Source: Diplodia intermedia (lineage: Eukaryota; Ascomycota; Dothideomycetes; Botryosphaeriales; Botryosphaeriaceae). From it: a DNA stretch of 10,609 nt. Under the pieces are notes generated by a model. It was not told the DNA's origin, did no database searches, and saw only the letters and a program-made list of their open reading frames with translations. Below are positions 6,301 through 10,609 of the stretch, piece after piece. Every line of letters begins with the position of its first letter. Position 1 is the stretch's first letter. The DNA lies in NCBI GenBank assembly GCA_021495925.1, contig JAKEKT010000191.1, positions 1-10,609 on the forward strand. The letters run 5' to 3'. A program made the position numbers and the translations under genes.

Positions 6301-8758
6301 TGGCAAAGCGCTGGTTAAACGCAGCTAATACACTTTTAAAGTGTTAATTGATAAAGTACAAGACAATATGCAGCCGATCCTTTTTAAAGATTACAAAGAA
6401 TCTTTAATAGGCCGGTTCAACGACTAATATATGTGATAAGATAATACAATTTAGCATTCGGTACAACTATTTTATCTGTTGCAGTTTTTTACTCAGAACA
6501 CTGACCCTTAGACCGGGTGCTTTATCTTATCATATTCTTTAAAACTTTGGTATACACATAACGATATTATTGTATACATGATATAGTCTGAACAATAATG
6601 AGAATTATTGAAATAAGGTTTAAATAGGCCTTATGATAACATAATTGTTCAAGGTGTTGAATATTCAGTTTCTTCTTTCACTATTTCTGATGGAGCTTTC
6701 GGGTCTTGTTTCTACTTTGGTACAGGTTTAACTATAAGCCTCTTTATTATTGAAAAATAATTTTGCCTACCGGGTTAATTGCAAGAATATTTTAGGTCTT
6801 TTTTTTTATTGCATCGCATAAAAAAAAAAGCCAGAAAACGTTAAACACGTTTATTAAAACAACTTGCAGCGAAGCTTATTTATAAGAACGTTCAACGACT
6901 AAAAGAGATATAAATCTTTCACGAGTGCCTGGGTATTCATTTATAAATAAATCTATAATATGATATTAAATTTAATTCTAATGAGTACAAAACATAGTCT
7001 GAACAGCAGAGTAATCTGTTGAAGTAGAGTTAAATAGCTCTATGTTAACAATATTTGTTCCACGGGTTGATAACAGAAACCAAAACTGATTCTAAACCAT
7101 TTTCTTATACCATATCTAATACTAAATTATGTCCTCATTGAATTACTGGATTCTGTGACGCTGAATCTAGTTTTAGCTTAAGGACTGCAAAAAACAGTTC
7201 CAGAAAATCTGGGTGAAGAGTTTCACCTATTTTCATTATAGAATTAGATAGTAAAGACCTTATATTATTAAAACGTATTCAAGAATTTTTTGGTGTAGGT
7301 GTTGTTAGTGTTCGTAACAACGGAATGGCTATGTACTCTGTACAATCCTTTTCTGACATTACACATGTAATAATACCTCATTTTAATAATTACCCATTAT
7401 TAACTCAAAAGAAAGCAGATTTCATTTTATTTAGTAACGCTGTTCAACTTCTGAATGAAAAAGTACAATCTACATCAGAAGGGTTACAACAAATTATTAA
7501 CATAAGAGCTTCAATGAACAAAGGTTTATCTGAGTTATTAAAAAAATCTTTCCCTAATACTGTTCCAGTAACTAGACCGTTGATTAATATCGAATCTATT
7601 AATCATCCTAATTGATTAGTAGGATTTGTCGACGGGGAAGGTTGTTTTTATGTTAAAATTAAAAAAAACTCGTGCTCCGCCACTAAATTAGGTAGTCAAG
7701 TTTCACTTGTTTTTTCCTTAACACAACACTCAAGGGATGAAATATTATTTAATATGATTCTTAAATATTTAGGTTGTGGGATTATTGAAAAGGCTACTAC
7801 AAGACCTAATGAAGTAAAATACGTTATATATAAATTTGGTGATATTTGTAATATTTTGATTACTTTATTTCTAAAATATCCTCTTCAGGGTGTAAAATCC
7901 TTAAATTTTTCTGATTTTTGTAAAGTCGCTAATTTAATGATAAACAAAGTACACTTAACAAAAGAGGGACTAGAAGAAATAAATTTAATTAAGTCTCAAA
8001 TGAATACAGGTAGGTTTAAGAAATAGTTTAGATGTAGTGTACAAAAAAAAATAGCCCCTTCCCTTCCTTATTTTTTTTTTCTTTTTTTTTTATTTAACAA
8101 ATATAAAATAAATATAATAATATAAATAAAAAAAAAAAGAAAAAAAAATTAGCCGCCTCCCTACTCTACTACGTAGAGTCGGTATCCTTTGGGGGTCCCC
8201 CTATGGGGACCCCCAAAGGAAACCTCTTTTTTATAAGGGAGGTCACTCACGTACGTGAGTGATCGCTGTGAAGCTAGGCGCGAAGGTTTAAAGAAAATTC
8301 TTATTTTGACGGACACCGTCCGTCAAAATAAGAATTTTAGGGAGGTGACAGAGTTAATTGCATGAAAATCTTAAAATTTATATTGTTTTAGGTCTATATG
8401 CAGCCAAACTTATATTAATTGTTAATATAAGCAGGTTCAACGGCCAATTTTTAACCCCCTCGGTTAGAGGGGATTAATGGGTAAATTCTGTGACAAATAC
8501 TTTATACAAAGTATTTGTTAGATATATGGTCTGAACAATAATGTAAATTATTGAGATAAGGTTTAAATGCCTTATGATAACAACATTGTACATGTGATTA
8601 TAGGAACAGCCTTTTTAGCAGTGGGTTTATGACGTGTTTTGTCATATCATCAAACAGACAACCATCATTTAGGTTTGGAAGCGGGAATTTTGTACTGACA
8701 CTTCGTAGATGTAGTATGATTATTCCTATTTGTTTCTATATATTACTGGGGATCGTAA
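248..8758 (+). CDS. cox3: cytochrome c oxidase subunit III, C-terminal ~196 residues, six exons
   Basis: cox3 encodes a core membrane subunit of respiratory complex IV in the mitochondrial inner membrane. Joining 248-361, 1937-2031, 4030-4151, 6648-6727, 7058-7067 and 8589-8758 gives 197 codons including TAA at 8756-8758. Recognisable family blocks are SVQRGINLGVALFIVSEG with the conserved Glu, FWTFFHS, SPTVELGAMWPP, VTYAHHSLIQGNR, DGAFGSCFYFGTGFHGLHVIIGT, and the C-terminal HHLGLEAG..YWHFVDVVWLFLFVSIYYWGS. Family length is about 270, so the N-terminal quarter is upstream. Trp is often TGA (code 4). Splice sites were set from protein continuity, exon-terminal U and intron-terminal G; exact bases could shift by one to three. 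The gene must be spliced five times in this window alone. Confidence 0.96.
636..1799 (+). CDS. LAGLIDADG homing endonuclease of intron 1 (387 aa)
   Basis: This is a double-motif LAGLIDADG_1-type intron endonuclease, expected to cut the intronless cox3 allele and drive intron transfer; some relatives also act as maturases. The frame starts at ATG 636 and runs to TAG 1797-1799 if TGA 1401-1403 is read as Trp256. Motif 1 is ITGFTDGEGCF at residues 59-69; motif 2 is IAGFTDAEGCF at 257-267. Both carry the acidic residue expected at the catalytic position. The domain tails HLTLEGLEQI and IKSGMNKYR are typical of the family. Residues 1-50 are poorly conserved and may be leader. Two G+C-rich in-frame inserts lie at 1017-1064 (first domain) and 1300-1374 (inter-domain linker). 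They may be tolerated because they fall in loops. Function is likely but unproven. Confidence 0.9.
1017..1064 (+). mobile_element. G+C-rich foldback insert, 48 bp, inside intron 1 endonuclease
   Basis: A strongly G+C-rich block interrupts otherwise A+T-rich coding sequence. It contains short complementary arms (TCCCGG with CCGGGA, GGG with CCC) that can form one or two small hairpins. AGT at 1014-1016 recurs at 1062-1064, so removing 48 bp restores V-T-S-I-D-E. It adds 16 codons with no stop. The flanking repeat is only 3 bp, so this is the weakest member of the set. Confidence 0.6.
1300..1374 (+). mobile_element. G+C-rich double-hairpin element, 75 bp, with 9-bp direct repeat
   Basis: Two consecutive hairpins are seen. 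The first has CTGGCGGCC and GGCCGCCAG arms around a GAA loop, extended by C and G runs. The second has CCCCCTCCCC and GGGGAGGGGG arms around ATA. The element is bracketed by CTAAAATAG at 1291-1299 and 1366-1374, as expected of a target duplication. Excision of 75 bp would leave an uninterrupted I-P-K-I-E-D-R linker. It adds exactly 25 codons without a stop. The structure resembles double-hairpin elements known from fungal mtDNA such as Allomyces. Confidence 0.85.
1937..2031 (+). CDS. cox3: cox3 exon S-A-L-S-P-T to L-L-N-T-V
   Basis: The exon encodes the conserved SPTVELGAMWPPLGIQAVNPFELPLLNT block; Trp in the MWPP segment is TGA. It contributes 31 codons and the first two bases (GT) of a Val codon. 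Its 3' end AACACAGU can pair over eight positions with GCTGTGTT at 2111-2118, ending in the U-G pair typical of a group I P1. This strongly supports the splice after 2031. Confidence 0.92.
2032..3595 (+). CDS. LAGLIDADG homing endonuclease of intron 2, in frame with cox3 exon
   Basis: The frame of cox3 exon 1937-2031 continues without a stop through the intron to TAA 3593-3595, giving about 520 intron-encoded residues. The mature enzyme is probably released from an exon-fusion precursor. TGA at 2309 and 2819 must be Trp. Numbering from 2033, motif 1 FVGFSDAEGNF is near residue 94 and motif 2 LLGFIEGDGSF near 264. After the second domain a basic C-terminal extension (about residues 420-520) contains IYEI.KPSGEVLLMPNLAESAQIIG.. 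and TLKRHLDV. This is like the small helix-turn-helix modules (NUMOD type) attached to many intron endonucleases and probably adds DNA contacts. A G+C-rich in-frame insert at 2417-2497 splits the first domain. Confidence 0.88.
2048..2099 (+). other. long hairpin within the P1 loop of intron 2, also coding
   Basis: ACTTCCCTCATCTCT and AGAGATGAGGGAAG form near-complete arms around an 11-nt loop. GGCC/GGCC pairs lie outside them, and ATTATC/GATAAT pairs further out. The structure lies between the two strands of the predicted P1, so it is probably a P1/P2 extension of the ribozyme, while the same bases are in the exon-fused ORF. Whether it is an inserted palindrome or an RNA helix under selection is not resolved. 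Confidence 0.7.
2417..2497 (+). mobile_element. G+C-rich double-hairpin element, 81 bp, with 8-bp direct repeat
   Basis: The first hairpin has GGGGTCCCCC and GGGGGACCCC arms with a GTA loop. The second has CCCCTTACCCCC and GGGGGTTAGGGG arms with a short loop containing ATA. A short GTGG..CCAC motif lies between them. TAGGACTA occurs at 2409-2416 and again at 2490-2497. Removing 81 bp restores T-I-G-L-P-K-D-D in the endonuclease. It adds 27 codons and no stop. Confidence 0.87.
3601..3690 (+). repeat. A+T-rich foldback element 1, just after the intron 2 ORF
   Basis: A left arm of CTCCT..TTG followed by T runs faces a right arm of A runs followed by CAAGGAG, with an A/T loop containing repeated ATAAATATAA. 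The foldback starts within about 10 bases of the endonuclease stop. It resembles the elements at about 8040-8155 and 10460-10560. It could be a mobile palindrome, or a structure that affects RNA ends. No coding potential. Confidence 0.65.
4030..4151 (+). CDS. cox3: cox3 exon I-L-L-S-S-G to F-T-G
   Basis: The exon encodes ILLSSGITVTYAHHSLIQGN, RSGALYGLVATVVLAVIFTG and the first base of the next codon (Phe with TT from the next exon). It covers a conserved loop and a transmembrane helix of subunit III. The splice after 4151 satisfies exon-terminal U. ACCGGCU can pair with GGCC..GGU at 4222-4230 with a 2-nt bulge, which is a plausible P1. Confidence 0.9.
4152..6148 (+). CDS. composite LAGLIDADG protein: LAGLIDADG_2 enzyme joined to LAGLIDADG_1 enzyme
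   Basis: One frame continues from cox3 exon 4030-4151 to TAA 6146-6148, about 664 intron-encoded residues, with TGA read as Trp. Counting from 4154: a hydrophobic N-terminal stretch (1-20), then a KRLYTT..PYWVTGFCDAS segment (about 66-90) like the start of a LAGLIDADG_1 domain, which is then abandoned. Residues about 100-320 are a full LAGLIDADG_2-type enzyme: TNKQLAMVRLTPF, GLILSDGWL (131-139), LANLIQGDG (229-237), IYIRQGSMPLLR, MLYKI. After a linker, KRLYST..PYWVTGFSDAES (motif 1 at 355) and LIGFVDGEGFF (515) form a complete LAGLIDADG_1 enzyme, paralogous to that of intron 5. A 48-bp insert lies at 5883-5930. The precursor may be processed into two proteins. Whether either half is active is unknown. 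Confidence 0.88.
4349..4420 (+). repeat. upstream copy of the LAGLIDADG_1 N-terminal segment
   Basis: The encoded KRLYTTAV..SPYWVTGFCDAS matches KRLYSTIN..DPYWVTGFSDAES encoded at 5162-5239, including the TGAGTTACAGG core at DNA level. The upstream copy stops at the boundary with the LAGLIDADG_2 enzyme; the downstream copy continues into a whole LAGLIDADG_1 enzyme. This is the pattern expected if a LAGLIDADG_2 gene invaded near the start of the older gene while duplicating or replacing its 5' part. Confidence 0.65.
5162..5239 (+). repeat. downstream copy of the LAGLIDADG_1 N-terminal segment
   Basis: This is the partner of 4349-4420. It forms the functional-looking first motif of the C-terminal LAGLIDADG_1 enzyme. 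The spacer between KRLYST and PYW differs in sequence from the upstream copy. The duplication is therefore not recent at this point, or the two copies came from different donors. Confidence 0.65.
5883..5930 (+). mobile_element. G+C-rich double-hairpin element, 48 bp, with 7-bp direct repeat
   Basis: The first hairpin is GCCCCCCC/GGGGGGGC with loop GTG; the second is GTCCTCCCCC/GGGGGAAGAC with loop GTA. AGACCTA flanks it at 5876-5882 and 5924-5930. Without the 48 bp the protein reads T-R-P-N-G-V-N. The paralogous gene of intron 5 has uninterrupted T-R-P-N-E-V-K (about 7798-7818), so the empty site is seen in the same window. It adds 16 codons without a stop. Confidence 0.9.
6648..6727 (+). CDS. 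cox3: cox3 exon Q-G-V-E-Y to F-G-T-G
   Basis: The exon completes the split Phe codon, then encodes QGVEYSVSSFTISDGAFGS and CFYFGTG, a conserved part of subunit III. It ends in AGGU (6724-6727), which pairs with GCCU 6738-6741 at the start of intron 4, ending in the U-G pair of a group I P1. Confidence 0.92.
6728..7057 (+). other. group IB-like intron 4 in cox3, 330 bp, no ORF
   Basis: A compact ribozyme without an endonuclease gene. P1 pairs exon AGGU with GCCU 6738-6741. A Q-like aattgcaagaat, then gcagcg and gttcaacgacta, are visible. P7 is GACTA 6897-6901 with TAGTC 6995-6999, followed by tgaacag. The intron ends at G7057. The exon frame meets TAA within 35 bases. It is similar in core to introns 3 and 5 and may have lost its ORF or depend on proteins from other introns. 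Confidence 0.87.
7058..7067 (+). CDS. cox3: cox3 micro-exon of about 10 nt (F-H-G + first base of L)
   Basis: Protein continuity needs F-H-G-L between FGTG (ending 6727) and HVIIGT (starting 8591). TTC CAC GGG T at 7058-7067 supplies it, flanked by an intron ending in G7057 and one starting at 7068 that ends in G8588; TA at 8589-8590 completes Leu. Depending on exact splice bases it is 8 to 10 nt. Two separate group I cores, at 6728-7057 and 8355-8588, show that two introns really flank it. Confidence 0.82.
7068..8026 (+). CDS. LAGLIDADG homing endonuclease of intron 5, in frame with micro-exon
   Basis: The frame set by the micro-exon (TTC CAC GGG TTG) runs into the intron and ends at TAG 8024-8026, about 318 intron-encoded residues. 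In the unspliced genome it closes just upstream at TAA 7046-7048, so translation needs either prior splicing of the upstream introns or an internal start. Counting from 7070, motif 1 ITGFCDAESSF is at about 25-35 and motif 2 LVGFVDGEGCF at 183-193. TGA at 7139, 7214 and 7613 is Trp. The protein aligns along its length with the C-terminal half of the intron 3 protein (shared LTQKKAD, GVGVV, HPNWL.GFVDGEG, LGCG.IEKA.TRPN, YPLQG). It lacks the G+C-rich insert found there. Confidence 0.9.
8040..8155 (+). repeat. A+T-rich foldback element 2, just after the intron 5 ORF
   Basis: Long T runs interrupted by single C or A (8069-8094) face A runs interrupted by G (8127-8149), around an A/T loop. The 24 bases 8103-8126 are identical to 10497-10520 in the element beyond the orphan ORF. 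The foldback begins about 14 bases after the endonuclease stop, like the element at 3601-3690. Confidence 0.7.
8163..8220 (+). repeat. two adjacent hairpins, one G+C-rich and perfect
   Basis: A small hairpin pairs ACTCTAC with GTAGAGT (8163-8179). Next is a perfect 16-bp stem: TCCTTTGGGGGTCCCC at 8185-8200 with its complement at 8205-8220 around CTAT. The GGGGGTCCCC core is similar to the first hairpin of the element at 2417-2497, so this is probably a non-coding relative. No flanking direct repeat is clear. Confidence 0.75.
8243..8262 (+). repeat. perfect 20-bp palindrome
   Basis: TCACTCACGTACGTGAGTGA reads the same on both strands. It lies in the peripheral region of intron 5 between other hairpins and has no spacer. 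Confidence 0.9.
8294..8338 (+). repeat. perfect hairpin, 21-bp arms, 3-nt loop
   Basis: Arms 8294-8314 and 8318-8338 are fully complementary around ACC. AGGGAGGT occurs on both sides of the region (8237-8244 and 8339-8346 approximately), which may mark an insertion. The hairpin sits just upstream of the intron 5 core, which starts near 8355. Confidence 0.88.
8589..8758 (+). CDS. cox3: cox3 terminal exon
   Basis: TA completes Leu, then HVIIGTAFLAVGLWRVLSYH, QTDNHHLGLEAGILYWHFVD and VVWLFLFVSIYYWGS end at TAA 8756-8758. This is the conserved C-terminus of subunit III, with two transmembrane helices. TGA at 8630 and 8696 is Trp. The 3' part overlaps, in a different frame, the possible start of the orphan ORF. 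Confidence 0.95.
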
Positions 8759-10197
8759 TATTTATTGTTTTATCTCTTAGCCTTGATGTATGTTCAATCT
8801 CTTATATGTACGGCGAGAATTGCTCATTCTTCGCTATTCCTTATATATATAATAGTAGTCATACATCTAACTGTAATAGCCAAAAGGATAGTCAACCTTT
8901 ACAAAGTGGTTTTAATAGTTGCTATTTTGCTATTGCTTGTGTTCTCTTAACCGGTGCAGATATAGTAAACGGCATAGATTTTGAGTCTATTACATCTCTA
9001 GCAAAACATACATCTCTAGCAGAATATAACTTCTCTGAATATTTTACATCTCTAGCAGAATATAACTTCTCTTCATGATTACCCAATTTAGGTTCTTCTT
9101 CTGGTATTGAAGTTCCTAAACTGGATAACCCTTATTTTAAATTTATTGATGCTAAGAGATTAACAGAGTCAGTGTCAAATTCAGCTGGAATTAGTCCACA
9201 CATATTTAATCCACACCCCTGACCTAGTTTAAGCCCTTATTCTATTATATTTAATAAAGTTATAGCTTGTAGATACTTAATTCTTCCTCTTATGGTTTGT
9301 TTATGAAGTAACTATTTAGCAGCAGAAGAACAATCTCTTAAAGTTTACATAGAAAGATTAGAGAAATTCATAGAAGAATTAATAGATAATTCTTCTATTT
9401 TATTTAAATCTATTATAAATATAGTAAATGAAGCTGGTTTAAAAAAAAGTAAAAATTTGCTGACCGTACCAGAAAAAAGTAATTTAAAAGGTAAATTGTC
9501 TTATTTTTCTGACATAGGCAAAAATAATTTTTTCTTAGGTTCAGTACCTAGTCATTTAAGAAACCTAACTGTATTTATGAACAATAAATTTCCGACTAGA
9601 AAGGAGGATTTTCATTTGGGTCTTCCTTATAGTAATATATCTGTTGCTGAATTGGTTGGAGTTCGTAATGCTGTAGGTAGACTTCTAATTAGTTTTGGTC
9701 TAGATCTAAGAAGTGCTTGACAGAATTTATCAGGAGATACTCAGCTTTTTGTTAGGGCGGGTGGTAGTTTTTCTGCTGGTCGTTTCATTTTACCTCCTAT
9801 GGCAAGCCCTGCTTTAATGCAGCAGTATTTAAATTTAGAGGCTAGGTATAGGGAAATTACTCGTCGTACCGATCACGCATTATTAATATTAGGGGTCCTA
9901 AATATAATAGATGATTTGGTTCAATATTTTGACCCTGTTGAAATACCTATTTCTTGGACGCTTTCACCCTTCTCTTTTTATCCTCATAGTTTTCTAGGCT
10001 TTGAATTTTATACAACTACTCAGACTAATCATTATCTGAGATCAAGTTCATCCTTAAATTGAGGGCATACAATCACTAGTAATGGTAGTGTCCTACTTAC
10101 GGTGGATATCCGTAACAGAGGTAATGTGACCGTAGTAAATATTTCTACTCTACGATATGTTATACGTGAAATTTTCGGTTTCTCCTTTTTAATTTAA
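8716..10197 (+). CDS. unrecognised mitochondrial ORF (~493 codons) overlapping the cox3 end
   Basis: One frame is open from within the last cox3 exon to TAA 10195-10197 if TGA is Trp. I do not recognise it. Possible starts are ATG 8629 (522 aa, mostly cox3 antiframe), ATG 8716 (43-bp overlap, gives a hydrophobic N-terminus) and ATG 8806 (463 aa, no overlap); I prefer 8716 for the membrane segment. Counting from 8716: hydrophobic 3-24, a weaker segment 68-82, a TSLA repeat 93-119, a hydrophobic stretch 178-197, a charged probable coiled coil 203-226, then about 265 residues of soluble-looking sequence with AELVGVRNAVGRLLISFGLDL and QYLNLEARYREITRR. Five Trp are TGA (9076, 9220, 9304, 9718, 10060) and one TGG, which fits a mitochondrially translated gene. 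It has no polymerase or endonuclease motifs. It could be a lineage-specific gene or plasmid-derived. Confidence 0.7.
8992..9072 (+). repeat. in-frame tandem repeat, 36-bp period
   Basis: A 27-bp unit at 9010-9036 is repeated exactly at 9046-9072 (period 36 bp, 12 codons), and its first 12 bases also occur at 8992-9003. It encodes TSLAKH, TSLAEYNFSEYF, TSLAEYNFS. All units keep the frame of the unknown ORF. Confidence 0.88.
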
Positions 10198-10460
10198 ATA
10201 AGCTAATAGTATATTTAAATTTCCCTCCCGGCCGGCTCCAACACTTCATTTATTTAAGTGTTGGAGTTGCTCCGCTAGGGAAATAATGTTATAGGTTTTC
10301 TTATTTCTATTTGCTTGCTTTCCCTTTACTCGCTTTCTTTTTAATTATTTATAAATATTATAAATATTATAGTTACCTTTTTAAGGTTTCTTACATATAA
10401 AAAAATTTTATAAATTAGACACTTAGTACATCTAATTTTTTTTTAGTATAATGGGTTTGG
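10198..10460 (+). other. non-coding region after the orphan ORF, with hairpins
   Basis: No gene, tRNA or rRNA is seen. A hairpin at 10236-10266 pairs CTCCAACACTT with AAGTGTTGGAG around 9 nt, and TTTCCCT/AGGGAAA flank it at 10219 and 10275. Short ATAAATATT repeats lie at 10350-10370. A small hairpin AAATTAGA/TCTAATTT sits at about 10412-10438. Confidence 0.7.
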
Positions 10461-10560
10461 AGCCTTATTTTTTTTTTTATTATTTTTAGTGGTGCCATAA
10501 AATAAATATAATAATATAAAAAAAAAGGTTAAGAAAAAAAAATATAGCCAGAGGCATTAT
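10460..10560 (+). repeat. A+T-rich foldback element 3
   Basis: GAGCC followed by T runs faces A runs followed by a GCC-containing flank. The 24 bases at 10497-10520 are identical to 8103-8126 in foldback element 2. The arms are less regular than in the two intron copies. It is in intergenic sequence, so the family is not tied to introns. Confidence 0.6.
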
Positions 10561-10573
10561 ATTTTTTTTTCTT

Positions 10574-10609
10574 GGCCCTGGCCCTGGCCCTGGCCCTGGC
10601 CCTGGCCCT
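10574..10609 (+). repeat. (GGCCCT)n tandem hexamer at the window edge
   Basis: Six perfect copies of GGCCCT run to the last base, so the tract probably continues. It is preceded by a T run. G+C-rich hexamer arrays are unusual in A+T-rich fungal mtDNA intergenic regions. It may be an expanded G+C cluster or a polymerase-slippage tract. Confidence 0.93.

Larger units (their letters stand above)
4152..6647 (+). other. group IB-like intron 3 in cox3, ~2496 bp, composite endonuclease
   Basis: The ORF begins at the 5' end as a continuation of the exon frame and ends at 6148. The remaining 500 bp hold the core. TTTGCTTAA near 6207 pairs with TTAAGCAAA near 6252. A Q-like aattgcatgaaaatc, gcagcc and ggttcaacgacta follow; P7 is GACTA 6422-6426 with TAGTC 6584-6588. 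The segment after P7 (tctgaacaataatg..ttatgataac) is almost the same as in intron 5. The intron ends at G6647. Confidence 0.87.
7068..8588 (+). other. group IB-like intron 5 in cox3, ~1521 bp, with endonuclease gene
   Basis: The ORF opens directly from the micro-exon and ends at 8026. After an A+T-rich foldback and several perfect palindromes (8040-8340) comes the core: gttaattgcatgaaaatc, tatgcagcc, ggttcaacgg. P7 is GGCCA 8442-8446 with TGGTC 8527-8531, followed by tgaacaataatg..ttatgataac as in intron 3. The two P7 differences from introns 3 and 4 (GACTA/TAGTC) are compensatory, so the helix is conserved. The intron ends at G8588. Confidence 0.87.

Noticed and set aside
8163..8338. CRISPR-like or rho-independent terminator interpretation of the hairpin cluster
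   Set aside because: The hairpins are unrelated in sequence, not regularly spaced, and lie within a mitochondrial intron upstream of its core.
8765..8950. Hydrophobic 61-codon ORF in the cox3 frame after the cox3 stop
   Set aside because: Its Leu codons (many TTG, CTT, CTA; few TTA) differ from those in cox3, and it overlaps the much longer orphan ORF. Kept only as a finding.
10281..10460. Possible tRNA in the final intergenic region
   Set aside because: No cloverleaf with a T-loop GTTC(A/G)A and matching acceptor arm could be assembled; only simple A+T hairpins are present.
10574..10609. Telomere of a linear mitochondrial chromosome
   Set aside because: The array just reaches the arbitrary window edge; nothing else suggests a molecule end.

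Overview
This window is mitochondrial DNA from a filamentous fungus. It reads with genetic code 4 (TGA = Trp), is strongly A+T-rich, and carries a cox3 gene cut up by group I introns that encode LAGLIDADG homing endonucleases. Intron load and intron style suggest an Agaricomycete-like basidiomycete, but that placement is inference. No standard stop remains inside the long frames once TGA is read as Trp, so the apparent fragments are not pseudogenes.

Layout. Positions 1-247 are the 3' end of a group I intron. cox3 then runs to its stop at 8756-8758 in six exons (248-361, 1937-2031, 4030-4151, 6648-6727, 7058-7067, 8589-8758). They encode about the last 196 residues of subunit III, so roughly the first 70-75 residues lie upstream of the window. 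The exons are separated by five complete group I introns of about 1575, 1998, 2496, 330 and 1521 bp. Four introns carry double-motif LAGLIDADG endonuclease genes; those of introns 2, 3 and 5 are open in frame with the preceding cox3 exon. Intron 4 is a bare 330-bp ribozyme. Introns 4 and 5 flank a predicted exon of only about 10 nt. Intron 3 encodes an unusual composite protein: a partial LAGLIDADG_1 start, a complete LAGLIDADG_2-type enzyme and a complete LAGLIDADG_1 enzyme in one frame.

Downstream of cox3, overlapping its end, is a long single-copy ORF of about 493 codons (8716-10197) that I do not recognise. It has a hydrophobic N-terminus, a small in-frame tandem repeat and five TGA-Trp codons. 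The last 400 bp are non-coding, with hairpins, an A+T-rich foldback and a (GGCCCT)n hexamer tract at the window edge.

Over this layout lies a set of G+C-rich foldback elements. Four sit inside endonuclease genes at 1017-1064, 1300-1374, 2417-2497 and 5883-5930. All four add a multiple of three bases (48, 75, 81, 48), add no stop, and are flanked by 3- to 9-bp direct repeats; three are clearly double hairpins. A separate family of A+T-rich foldbacks lies at about 3601-3690, 8040-8155 and 10460-10560. The most notable observations are the in-frame double-hairpin elements, the composite endonuclease, the ~10-nt exon and the orphan ORF overlapping cox3.
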